From Apostichopus japonicus (taxonomy: Eukaryota > Echinodermata > Holothuroidea > Aspidochirotida > Stichopodidae): DNA of 64,000 nucleotides. The stretch is taken from assembly GCF_037975245.1 (NCBI RefSeq), contig NC_092572.1, positions 24,461,989 to 24,525,988 on the forward strand. Direction: 5' to 3'. The translations under genes were made by a program, and so were the position numbers. Every line of letters begins with the position of its first letter. Within the stretch, counting starts at the first letter, position 1. This document shows positions 41,001-51,474 of this stretch, piece by piece. The notes under the pieces are model-generated. The model was not told where the DNA came from, did no database searches, and worked only from the letters and a program-made list of their open reading frames with translations.

Positions 41001-44000
41001 AATCTGCATCAATAGTGCGGCTTCTTTAATCAGATTTAATTAACTTTTTCTTAATCTTTGACATTTAGTAAGATAAGGTGAAATACCAGGGACATGATAG
41101 AAATGACTCCCAAATGATGACATAAAGGTGGTACAGTAGCATCTACACTGTTGTGGGCCTTTTGAAAAATTTGGGAACGATCGGTGAAAAGACATGAAAT
41201 CTGAGGACAGTCCTGGGGACATTTTTATTCCGGGGACGCTCCGGGAAATCCGGGAAACTGTCCTCAGAAAATTGGGGACGTCTGGTCTCCTTAAAATAAG
41301 GGGCACGAGAGTGCCGTTGACATTGGAGACTGACAAAATGAAAGTAGAGACCCAATTAAAACTTGTGTACATTACAGGTATTAATGCCAGCGTCTCTCGG
41401 TATTGCTGCCTTTCAGAAAAGTATTTCGGCTGTGTCATAAAGATAGGCTGCAGCAGCTGCAAAGCCTCCTGCAGCAAGGCTGAATAGCCTCCTGCAGGAA
41501 GGCTGAACAGCCCCCTGCAGCAAGGCTGAATAGCCTCCTGCAGCAAGCTGAATAGCCTCCTGCAGCAAGGCTGAATAGCCTCCTGTAGCAAGGCTGAATA
41601 GCCTCCTGCAGCAAGTTGAATAGCCTCCTGCAGCAAGGCTGAATAGCCTCCTGCAGCAAGGCTGAACAGCCCCCTGCAGCAAGGCTGAATAGCCTCCTGC
41701 AGCAAGCTGAATAGCCTCCTGCAGCAAGGCTGAATAGCCTCCTGCAGCAAGGCTGAATAGCCTCCTGCAGCAAGGTTGAATAGCCTCCTGTAGCAAGGCT
41801 GAATAGCCTCCTGCAGCAAGGCTGAATAGCCTCTTGTAGCAAGGCTGAACCAACATCAAACAATAGAGATGTTCTCTATTATGTGAAACTGTAGAGCGCT
41901 CAAGATAATGTCCTCAGATAAGCTAGCTGTCCGTGCGCAGTCTCTTCTTCACGGAAATACTTTTTTGTTCTGATGTATCCTTTGATCTATGCACGGTTTA
42001 TAATAAGATGGAATATTGATGCTGCTAATGTTTATTCATGTTTTATGTCTCATCATTATTCATTGTTCTTTCTATTTGCAGGTCCACAGCATAGATGACT
42101 ACCTCCTTCCAAATGTAAGATTCTTCTTCTCCATTTCAAAGCTTCACAGTTTTATCAATTTTCATCACTTTCTATAAATTTAGCATACATATTATATCAT
42201 TAAGTATGTGAGGATCAATACTACTGATGTTTAAGTAGAGGAAGCTATTTGAATTCAAGGTAAAGGAATAAAGACTTGTACACAAGCCCTAACCATGGTG
42301 GGGCTGAACTCATAGGTGATATTTTGTATGTCTGTTGCCCTTGAACATTTCTTAGTTCTCGTTGTGGGTCCGTGGATGGAGAAAAAAAAAGTTGGGAATT
42401 TGGGGAAAAAATGTTCATCCACTACAGTCTTGTTATTTTTTATTTCACTTTCCTTTAAACAATCTAACTTTAATTATTGTATATTTTTTTTTCAGAGCAA
42501 GCTCTCAAGATTTCAAGGGGTCTCCTTACCTTCAGATTTTGAGGTAAGTGTTCCATTCTCGTTCTGGTTCTGGTCACAATTAATCCAGTTGATACACTGT
42601 GACCATCTGGAACATGGCTAGACTGTTTTGAAAAACAAAAGAATAAATGAATAAACTAGAAAAAAAGAGTAATTTAGAGTAGATGAATTAATGAAATGAT
42701 ACCATATTCCATCTTTAGAGATGAAAAATTATTTTAGTTTATACATTCTGTCTTCATGAGCACATTGTGCAGTAAAATCTGTGATGTCAGTCGTGAACTA
42801 CACCAAACAGCTGGTTTTGATTGGCTTTAGAATTGATTACATAGAACCTCAATCAATTGTGCAACAGGATGTTAGTTGATGTTAGTAAGGTTTAATCAAG
42901 TGACTTCATCACAGGTTAACAGCGATTCTCAATCGTAGAGGTGGTCCTAATTTCGTATATGATTTTTTTTTTTAAACAAAGACGGTTTGATGTGTCATCC
43001 ATGTTTGACATCACATATATATATATATGTATATGTTGAGACTAGTGGAACACTAGTAGTTGTTACTCAGAGTTTCAAGCGTTGAGCGATCATCAGACAA
43101 CTATACATATATATAATTGAAAATCGAAATGAGTTAGAAAATTAAAAACAGTGAAAAAACTTCCAGCCTCCACCGGGATTCGAACCTGGGCCTCCCGCTT
43201 TGTACGCGGGCACCCTAACCAACTAGGCTATGGATGCTGATTGTATGTCCAGAGGTTCGAAACCAGTAAGGAAGATCGTTATTCCACTGTAGGCGTTTGT
43301 CACCTGTATCGAACAATACTAGTTCTGTTTTGGTGACATATTTTGCCTTACTCTAGAGATCAAACATGATGCTAACCAACTCGAAAATCATTCATGATTC
43401 CTATATTTGAAACTTTAGACTTTGCTGTGATCTCTCTGAAAAGCTAACATGTCTCTTCATTGATGCAGTACTTTACAGCAAATAAAAGGAATACTGTAGA
43501 AAGATTAATATTGCATTTATGATATTTTGCTTGGATATTTGCAGTCACACCACACGGCCTGGGCAGTCATAGAAGACCGAGCCAAACGACCTGTGAGTAA
43601 AAGAAAATCATATCAATTTGTAGTTATTTGTGTAATTCCTCCATTTGTGTTGCAATTGAAGAGATGGTTGATGGGAAATTTCCCCAGCTATCATATCCCA
43701 TGCACACCACTGGTTGAACATGTCACTTTAAGAAAATTTGATGTTTTGTGCTTTAATAAAATCAACAGCAGATGTTGTGATATTTCTAGATATATTCCTT
43801 GTGATTCAAGAGTATTTCAATTGTCTGGACTGCATATTTCAGTTATCTGGACTGTGCCACATAAGTTCATTGATAACATTGATGCCATTGGAAGTTGAAG
43901 TCCAGACCTAATCATTTATATATAACATATTGTTTTACAATTTTTACTAATTCTCCAAAAACCTTGTTCCACATGAACAACTCAGCTTCCAAGAACGATT

Positions 44001-44784
44001 TCAAAGTACTCTTTTTCTCCCCTGAATATTTGATGGGGGTTTTATATAAGTTCGTGTGGGCCATGGATGTCTGAATACGTTCAAAGTTTTGGGGGTTTTT
44101 CTTCCGAGGAGTGGTCATAGTGGCCCATCTGGTAGTCCAGCTACTTTAATCGATGGGTCTTAGGCTCATTTTTGAAATTGAATTCTATCAAAATTAATCT
44201 TGTGCCTTAAGTAAACCCCCTTAAATATACAGGATGACCATCAAAGTACATTCTGCATTCTCAGTCATTTTGAATTTTAAGGAAAACATCATTTCAACAA
44301 TGATAAGAGATAAAAAAACGTTGTCTTAAAACATAAGACTAGAGGCTGTTCCGTCCTCTCAGCCTAAAGAATCGCTCCCAGTACTGATACAAGGTATCCT
44401 TTATGTATCTTTATGTACCCTACTGTACCCCTAATGTACCCCTAAGGTACCCCTATCGTTATCATGAAAGGGACTAGACATTGAGATAAAGACAAACGTC
44501 GCTTGATGACACCAAATTCAGAGAAGATTATCTTGCTCAGTTCATGTTGAGGGTGACCAGACCTTATAGTCTTTAATTTTCCGACCCGGATTAATAATCT
44601 TCCTGGGGTTATTCCTGAATTTTTTATTTGTTAAAGTCTGAATAATTTAAATTTAAACAAAATTCTGGTGTCTGAACAAACTTTTTATTTGTATTTATTT
44701 CTTTTATTCATTCAGGTATTACTGGACTTAAAACCAGACTTTGATAATAAATATATACCCGAGGAAGCGGAATCTACGTCTTGA
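35032..44784 (+). CDS. MRPL39: Mitochondrial large-subunit ribosomal protein mL39, complete
   Basis: mL39 is an animal-type protein of the mitochondrial large ribosomal subunit, related to the N-terminal part of threonyl-tRNA synthetase but without its catalytic core. Ten exons join in frame: 35032-35104, 35791-35988, 36957-37096, 37816-37915, 38432-38603, 40689-40827, 42082-42114, 42496-42543, 43545-43592 and 44716-44784, ending in TGA. All introns are GT..AG. The product is 339 residues, against 338 in human. Family text includes MNKYLSTPY, ALAMVNGEPWHMLQPLT, PFERLEV, RLGDFIDVSDGP and LSRFQGVSLP. The first 30 residues are basic and free of acidic residues, as in a mitochondrial presequence, with RGFSS a likely processing region. 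The first exon is short, so the start rests on frame and presequence. Exons 7-9 are only 33-48 bp. Confidence 0.96.
37085..37460. repeat. Minisatellite, about four to five units of 85-100 bp, starting at an exon edge
   Basis: Units share GTTAAYAGGGT, a GTGTGGTG-like part and GAGGACCATCTCACC, at about 37087, 37185, 37275, 37358 and 37447. The first unit includes the last bases of MRPL39 exon 3 and its donor (AGG|GTAATT). Later units carry diverged copies of that splice site within intron 3. Confidence 0.75.
39146..40322. mobile_element. hAT-like non-autonomous element, about 1.18 kb
   Basis: The left end CAGGCCTGTTAAAAG and the right end, whose complement is CCAGGGCTGTAAAAA, form imperfect terminal inverted repeats. 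The flanks both read ACTATCAAC (39137-39145 and 40323-40331), an 8-9 bp duplication. It lies in MRPL39 intron 5. Internal GCGGGAAA-type palindromes are present, and no transposase frame is seen. A purine run (39222-39250) lies near the left end. Confidence 0.65.
41450..41862. repeat. 23-bp minisatellite, about 17 units, rich in PstI sites
   Basis: The unit CTGCAGCAAGGCTGAATAG plus CCTC repeats with few changes (CTGTAG, one-base losses giving AGCTGA). It lies in MRPL39 intron 6. Because 23 is not a multiple of three and the unit has no stop on the minus strand, all three minus frames stay open and encode a 23-residue periodic peptide. I take these as repeat artefacts, not genes. Confidence 0.92.
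43105..43245 (-). mobile_element. tRNA-derived SINE, copy 1
   Basis: The tRNA-like body is 43237-43166. On the minus strand it has an A box (TAGCCTAGTTGG) and a B box (GGTTCGAATCC). The anticodon stem CCCGC/GCGGG is perfect, and the acceptor arms GCATCCA/TGGAGGC pair at six of seven places. The loop would give ACA as anticodon, which is not used by a normal tRNA. A non-tRNA tail containing CACTGTTTTTAATTTTC is shared with the copy at 45.67 kb and ends in TA repeats. It lies in MRPL39 intron 8. Confidence 0.8.
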
Positions 44785-45664
44785 ACAATGGCATTTAAAG
44801 GCTACCATCCTCTCATGGATATGCATGTAGTATATCAGCTGCCATGAATATTCAGCTTGCCTTTCTCTGTTGATGGATTCTATAAAATTGTAAAGTTAGA
44901 AAAATCGGAAAAGGACGACAGGTACTGTCGGTCAGGAGAGGTGAAAATGGCCTAAGTGCCATCGGGAAGAGAAAAATCTGTTAACATAAACAACATGCCG
45001 GATGTTTTGATCGTACGGATTGGGTATTTTGGGACAGGAACATGTTGTGTTTACCAGCGTACGGTGGTTTCAAAATTTCATGATATAGCAAAAGGACTCG
45101 TTGACATTCGGTCCATATAACATGCTCTTCCTCCAAGATATACCACAAACTGCATTTTGTTTCGCTTTAAGACTTCTTCAAATTCAAACACAGTTACAAT
45201 ATCAGATGTAGAATTAATTAAACCAATGTGAGGAGGGATTGAAACTTTTATACGAGGATAGAAATATCCAAGAAGCCACTGTCAAGATTGGCAGATGTAA
45301 TAATAACATAATATATCAACTCTTGCAAATCTATGGTACAGCATGTCCACTGACAAAACTCAATGGAGTGTCATTGAAGGTTTGGATGGCCTCATCTATC
45401 GATAAGTTATTATCGCTTTGTCAAGGGCCAATTTGGGTTGGCTTTGTTGTTTGTATCTAGGGAACACTTTGGTTGTTGCTTTAAAGGTCGCAAAGCAAAC
45501 CTAAAGTATTGGTACATGGTAGAATGACCTCATCATCCAGTTGGTATCCTTGGGAGAAAGATTATGATATTAAACAAGGACAAATTCAAAAAACTGTGTA
45601 ATTTATTTCATATTTTATATGTATTTATGTATATATATATGTATATATATATATACCCTTTGAA

Positions 45665-45790
45665 CGTATAATCAGCGTCCATAGCCTAGTTGGTTAGGGT
45701 GTCCGGATAAAAAATCCCAGTGGAGGCTGGAAGGTTTCTTCACTGTTCTTAATTTTCCAACTCATTACAATTTCAAATATAATTGCAAAT
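45665..45790 (+). mobile_element. tRNA-derived SINE, copy 2, internally deleted
   Basis: Starts GCGTCCATAGCCTAGTTGG at 45675 and ends its head with TGGAGGC at 45721-45727. The anticodon arm and most of the B box are lost. The tail matches copy 1 (CACTGTTCTTAATTTTCC) and runs into a long TA array. It is in the opposite orientation to copy 1. Confidence 0.8.
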
Positions 45791-45794
45791 CGTA

Positions 45795-45811
45795 ATATAT
45801 ACATATATATA

Positions 45812-45869
<58 letters not shown>

Positions 45870-45935
45870 CAATATATAAAATATATATAAAAAATACAAT
45901 ATATGTATATATAAATATATATATGCATTTATATA
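45795..45935. repeat. TA-rich microsatellite
   Basis: TA repeats with short interruptions follow the tail of the SINE copy at 45.67 kb, as if the TA run were, or grew from, the element's tail. Confidence 0.85.
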
Positions 45936-46127
45936 TTATAATAGAAAATCCATGTTAACTCCAAAAGATTATTAGAGAAAACCAGAGAAATAAGATATGA
46001 CTCATAATTGACAAATAAGGAGTACTGTTTTAGAATATATGTTGGAATTTTTAGTCCCCCTGGGACCTTGTCAGCGATACTTGGTAGTCAGATGCAAAGT
46101 GCATTTTGTACTTTTAATTTTTTCCCA

Positions 46128-46398
<271 letters not shown>

Positions 46399-46573
46399 AC
46401 CAAAACAATTCCTTTGCAATTACGACGGAATCGGATTAACATAATCCGAATTTCTAAAACTTCTGCTCAATTCAGCAGAAATCAGTAAGTCGCTTTGACT
46501 TAACAACCATGCCGACAATCCTCTGTATAAAATAGTTTCAATTCCTGCTACTCCTTGTCACTTTCAGTGATCA

Positions 46574-46612
46574 TGCACTGAAGAAGAGCTAGTTTTGCTC
46601 GAAAGCTCTGCA
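46574..46612 (+). ncRNA. Hammerhead-ribozyme-like motif (Penelope-like retroelement type)
   Basis: Stem I arm TGCA (46574-46577), core CTGAAGA (46578-46584), stem II GAGC (46586-46589) with GCTC (46597-46600), core GAAA (46601-46604), then GCTC (46605-46608) and the closing arm TGCA (46609-46612). Layout and lengths match the motif at 11081-11119, including a one-pair stem III and C at the cleavage position. The helices differ in sequence while the core is kept. Confidence 0.5.
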
Positions 46613-46732
46613 AAAACCAAACATTGGCTGTTTTACTTCCAATCACTTACCTAATTTAATTATTGTATCTCACTCGAGATCCAGCCTTTCTCTAAATGCA
46701 GCATAGTTGTTTAACAGCTTTTACGTTATTTC

Positions 46733-46734
<2 letters not shown>

Positions 46735-46801
<67 letters not shown>

Positions 46802-46824
46802 ATATATATATATATATATATATA
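46735..46824. repeat. TA microsatellite
   Basis: About 90 bp of TA dinucleotides with a single C interruption. Confidence 0.97.
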
Positions 46825-48419
46825 ATACATATGTACAAACTAGTGTAGAAAAGGAGTTAAAAATGTATGAGATTTCATTATTTGTTTGCATAATTTGAAA
46901 GTTGCACACCCATCGCTTCCCCTGTCTTACCCTTCCCCTGTCTGTGCCTTCCCCTAGAACAGCCTTAATTAACTTTGGAAAAGATTGGAAAGATAAAAGT
47001 ACACAAAAAATCGCATCATTAAGTTGGTGCGAGTTCGTGAAGCAAAATTCGTGAAAACGATAAAAAAAAAAAAAAAAAAGGTTAAGTATGCAGTATGAAT
47101 CTCTTTGCCCCCCGGAATAGCAAGAAATGCATCCCAGTTTTGATCATTCGTGCATCGATCCTCCCAAGATACTGCTAAGTCAAGTCACGTCGAATATAAG
47201 GGGTTTTTAAATTCAGCATGTTAAGAATTTAGCCATTGCTACGGGTGTATACCCCCTTTGTAACCTCACACACAAACAAACAATATCAGAAGAGTATTTA
47301 GTAGCAAAAGCTTGCGGTAGAGCTACTTAGAAGTCTCATTTAAGTTCAAAGTATGGCTCAAAATGCACCATTTGACATCAATTTCCGAGGGAGGGGATAT
47401 CACCCCTACAAGGGAGACTGCTTGAAATCACCTCCCCACTCCCCACCACCCTCCCACTAAAGAAAAAAATCATCATTTAGTCTCTGGCCCTTCCTAACAG
47501 GTTCATGCCAACATATTTCCATGCCAACTTTTCCATGACCACTATTACAGTCGAGGGAACATTTATATTTTGACCACCATAATTTTGAAATCCTGCGACA
47601 GTAAAGTAATAGCATTCAAAGCGGAAGCTCCACAAAACAACTATTTATACAAGACACACACAGTCACACTTATGAAGTTTAAATCAAAATAGAAATAAGT
47701 TATGCACTTATCGTGTTAATCACTCGTTCCCATTACTTTGTGGATCGATAACTAAATACTTAAGTAAAATCACTTCAACGGATTTCATTCGCTCCCCAGA
47801 TGAAGAAACAAACAACATTTGCACAGCGGGGGACATTCCATAGAAAACGTTTCCAATCACACAAGTTCAGAAACAATTCGTTAAGAATCTTCGATTCTCA
47901 TTCCGTTACGCCCAGCGAGTCGGAAAGTACACCGCAGCGTCATTAAATAACAATACGATAATCTGTCAACACGCAATAGAGTGGTGAAAGCTCTATTGTT
48001 ATGGTAATGAGCAGGAACAATGCTATTACTCATTTCTTTCACCCTCTGTGTAGTATACGGAAATGCATATGCATGAGCATATTATCCAATCGTATCGATC
48101 GACGAAAGAATAGTAGAAGGGTCAACAAAGGAGTCAGGCCTACCACTACTACAAAATGACCCATCTGTTATGATGGTCGCAATCTCTGGTTGCTAAGGGA
48201 GAACATGGGAGTTGTTTTCTGTGATGTACGTTAACGACATACATGGTTTAAGTTCGTTTACAATTCATAACAGTCCCATTGGTAAAAGGCGTGAACAACG
48301 TGTGAAGTATGCACAGTAAAATCGTCGCAAATGAAAGGGAATAACTTTCCATACTGGAAGCGCACATGATCTAAAATATAAATATTTATTTTCTATAAGA
48401 GGAAAATTTATATCGAGAC

Positions 48420-48520
48420 GAATTTTAGTGGAAGTTTAACAGTTTAGGAACATCTTTAAGAGACCGAAATACCATTTCCAAGTGGCAGTTTTAACAGATA
48501 ACCAAGTGGAGAGTATCACA
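48420..48520 (+). promoter_or_regulatory. Possible 5'UTR exon of the Kirrel-like gene
   Basis: The start codon at 51475 directly follows an acceptor-like TTTGATTTTAG, so a 5'UTR exon is expected upstream. A donor-like ACA|GTAGGTACG lies at about 48521, before the nested transposons. This is only a candidate; the first exon could be elsewhere. Confidence 0.2.
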
Positions 48521-49185
48521 GTAGGTACGTATACATGTGTTAACATGATTGTTTTATATTTGCAATAAGTCTGGAAGTGCTATATTCCATCTGAAGTTAT
48601 TAAGAATTTTATGAATAAATTTTGATACAAAGGCCTATTTCGTTGCATAGTTAAAATATCTACTTTTGATCAGTTAAAATGAAACTTGTAGTTTGCTTAC
48701 AATCATGGGCGGCGATCCGTACTTCCGAGTGGGGGGGATATGACCTTGTTGACTATCTAAGCGTAGCGCCACCATGAGTTGGCGCGAAGCGTACAAGAAA
48801 TTTTGGGATTTACAAACCCTCTAGATGGCTGGAAACGGCACTTGCCGAGGTTTCCAAGCGGCATATACCCAACTTTAAAATAGGGATTTCATGTCCTAAA
48901 TATCTCATAATCAGGATCCAAAATACTTTTTTTATTATTTCGGGTGTTATTTTGGGAAAATTGCCCCTGTCAATCTTGTTTCAGGCGCTACGTTAGAATG
49001 TTCGAGAGCTCTTTATATTATTCGATGAAGAAAATGGCCTCATGCAGGCTATTATAGGCCTATACACATGCAATACACAATTACACATAGTTACATTCCT
49101 AAGTACCGAGGGCATCCAGGTGAAACGTACGTGTATTAACAGGGGCGTCGGAAGCTATTTGGGATTGGTACGGAAGATCAGAGTG

Positions 49186-49811
49186 CAGGGGCGTAGCGAA
49201 GGGTTTTTTGTTGGGGGGTGTGGAGAATTTGATTTGCCGACGGATCTGGAAGTGGTGACTGAAATGGGGGAGGGGTCTAAGGGGAGGGGTCCCCCTCCCC
49301 TTTGGCAATTTTTTAGTTTTGAAACGTCCTTAGATGCAATCTGGTGCATATTTTAAGTCAAATTTGATTTGCCGACGGATCTGGAAGTGGTGACTGAAAT
49401 GGGGGAGGGGTCTAAAGGGAGGGGGTTTCCCCCTCCCCTTTGGAAAATTTTTAGTTTTGAAACATCCTTAGATGCAATCTGGTGCATATTTTAAGTCAAA
49501 TTTGATTTGCCGACGGATCTGGAAGTGGTGACTGAAATGGGGGAGGGGTCTAAGGTTATGGGTCTACCCCTCCCCTTTGGAAAATTTTTAGTTTTGAAAC
49601 GTCCTTAGATGGAATCTGGTGCATATTTTAAGTCAAATTTGGCACGGTAGAAGCTCCCGTTCTCCTTTTCTCTATTCAGCTTTCCTTCTTTCTTCCCCTT
49701 CCGCTCTCTTCACCTTTTCTCCTTTTGCCGACAGACCCAAAATTTGCCGACAGAGACCAAATTATTGGGGGGGTGTGACACCCCCCACACCCCCCGCTCG
49801 CTACGCCCCTG
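49186..49811. mobile_element. Innermost nested hAT-like element
   Basis: Ends are CAGGGGCGTAGCG and its complement CGCTACGCCCCTG. Both flanks read TCAGAGTG (49178-49185 and 49812-49819), a perfect 8-bp duplication. It contains three tandem 137-bp units (about 49228-49640) and belongs to the same family as the element at 54744-55112. Confidence 0.9.
49228..49640. repeat. Three tandem units of 137 bp inside the innermost element
   Basis: Each unit starts CGACGGATCTGGAAGTGG and ends with AAGTCAAATTTG. They differ mainly in the purine/pyrimidine-rich GGGGAGGGG / CCCCTCCCC hairpin. Confidence 0.9.
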
Positions 49812-51474
49812 TCAGAGTGTGGCCATCTACCATAATTATCGGGGGGTGGGGGACGTTTGGAAGGTCAAACTACGCTACGCGCCACCATTGGTTGGCGCGT
49901 AGCGTTATGGAGAAAATTTTGAAAAAATGCCTCCCAGATTGCAGGAAATGGCACTTCCCGAGCTTTTCTTCTGTGCATTCTCCCTTGTCTGTTTTTGTAC
50001 CCGATTAATCTTCTGAAACACATTTTGAAGTATGTTTTCATTTTGGTTCTTTATTTTTTGCCTTTTTTTCTTCTTAGTGCTACTTTTTTCTCCTTTTTTT
50101 GCGCCGTGAATATTGGTCCGGCGAACCGCTCCGACGCCCCTAATTAAGCATTACCCTGGTAACATGAGATTCTCAGCTGTTCGAGGGAACATGTTCGTGT
50201 GTAGGCCTACTATAGGGCCTATATGAATACTATGAGGGTGCATATATGTACTATATCAATACCGTGGGCGCAATAATACATTTTGTTGTTATAGGGCCAA
50301 TGAAGCCTACAGTCAACTATTCTTGCTTTATAAAGACGGTTTATTTGAAAAGATCGCACTGCGTTTATGGTATAGGCGAGAAATGAAGCTAAAAGAGCCG
50401 TACATTCACGATGATGCATAAATGAAGGCATGAAAATATTCTTATTCCTGGCATTTGGTGGGGGGGATATGGTGTATTACATCCCCTCCACCCATTTTCA
50501 TGGGGGGGATATATCCCCCCCATCCCCCCCAGGATCGCCGCCCATGCTTACAATGGGAGTCTTTAAAGTGTGTATAGCCACAGTAGGCCTATAACAACCG
50601 AGGTAGGCCTTATACCTGCGGATAGGCTTATTCTAACTTTACCAAATATTTAATATCGGGCATGAGTTGATAATATGTATTATTAATAAAATGGATTAAT
50701 AGTGGAAAACACCGACCTGCGACTAATTGGACTCGGTCGAACAAAACCGGGCGTTTATCTCAGCCTATACAGCGATCGGCTATCAGTGTATAAGAAATGT
50801 TGGTATAGGCAACGCATATTCCTCATTAGAGGTCCTTTTAACCTACCAAAGATAAATTAGCAGCCATGGTTACGAAGATCGTAATGAAAAATCTTGTCAA
50901 TTGGAACGTTTTTTGTAGCTTGAATTTTGTAAGACAGGTCAAAGGGTAGGCTAGCTATACTTGTCAGTATATATTTATTTGATATCGATAAGATTAATTA
51001 AGATTATCTTCTGTATATGTCAACTAGTTAACGTTGCCTTTCGTGGGTTGTCAAATTATATTTCATCGTTTTGAGTCTTGCATGCACAATCAAGCTTTCC
51101 TGGGTGGGGAGGGGTGACCACTTTTGACACCATTTTGGTGCTCCACGTTTTGAAGATTGACCATAAGTTTTATCAACGTTCCTTAATACACTCTGTCGTA
51201 CACATGTCATTGCATATTAAGTTAACGTTGTAAAACGATATCATTATCTTTCATAATTTATTTCCTTTATTGACAAAAGTCAAATATGTTATTAAAGTAG
51301 TTAGCTAAAAATGACATTTATAACTTTTGTCTTTATAAAAAAGAACTGCTGCTTATTGTTATTATTATTATTACATATAAAACTTTATCAAATTGGTTTG
51401 TCTAAAATGTAATACTGGAAATTAAAATGACGGTTTCCAGGTGCCTAATAACTACAAATTTGATTTGATTTTAG

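Larger units (their letters stand above)
49140..50141. mobile_element. Middle nested hAT-like element
   Basis: Ends are CAGGGGCGTCGGA and, in complement, AGGGGCGTCGGA. It interrupts the outer element and is itself interrupted at 49186-49811. I see no clean 8-bp target duplication (ATTAA stands near both ends), so the boundaries may be a base or two off. It carries a GCGCCACC...GGTTGGCGCG hairpin of the kind also seen in the outer element. Confidence 0.7.
48704..50546. mobile_element. Outermost of three nested hAT-like elements
   Basis: Ends are CATGGGCGGCGATCC and its complement GGATCGCCGCCCATG. Both flanks read CTTACAAT (48696-48703 and 50547-50554), a perfect 8-bp target duplication. Its own sequence is 48704-49139 and 50142-50546; the rest is inserted material. 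No transposase frame. Confidence 0.88.

Noticed and set aside
41040-41863. Three overlapping minus-strand frames of 142-259 residues with a LLQEAIQPCC-type repeat
   Set aside because: They come from the 23-bp minisatellite inside an MRPL39 intron; there is no start context, no partner exons and no non-repeat domain.
43045-43095. Third hammerhead-like string (minus strand, CTGATGA ... GAAAC, outer arms GTTGT/ACAAC)
   Set aside because: The intervening segment does not form a convincing stem II, and no A-N-N-U-C stem III and cleavage site follows GAAA. It looks like a shared repeat tail.
43166-43237. A functional tRNA gene
   Set aside because: The anticodon would be ACA, position 32 is unusual, one acceptor pair is broken and a SINE tail follows; a second copy confirms it is a repeat.
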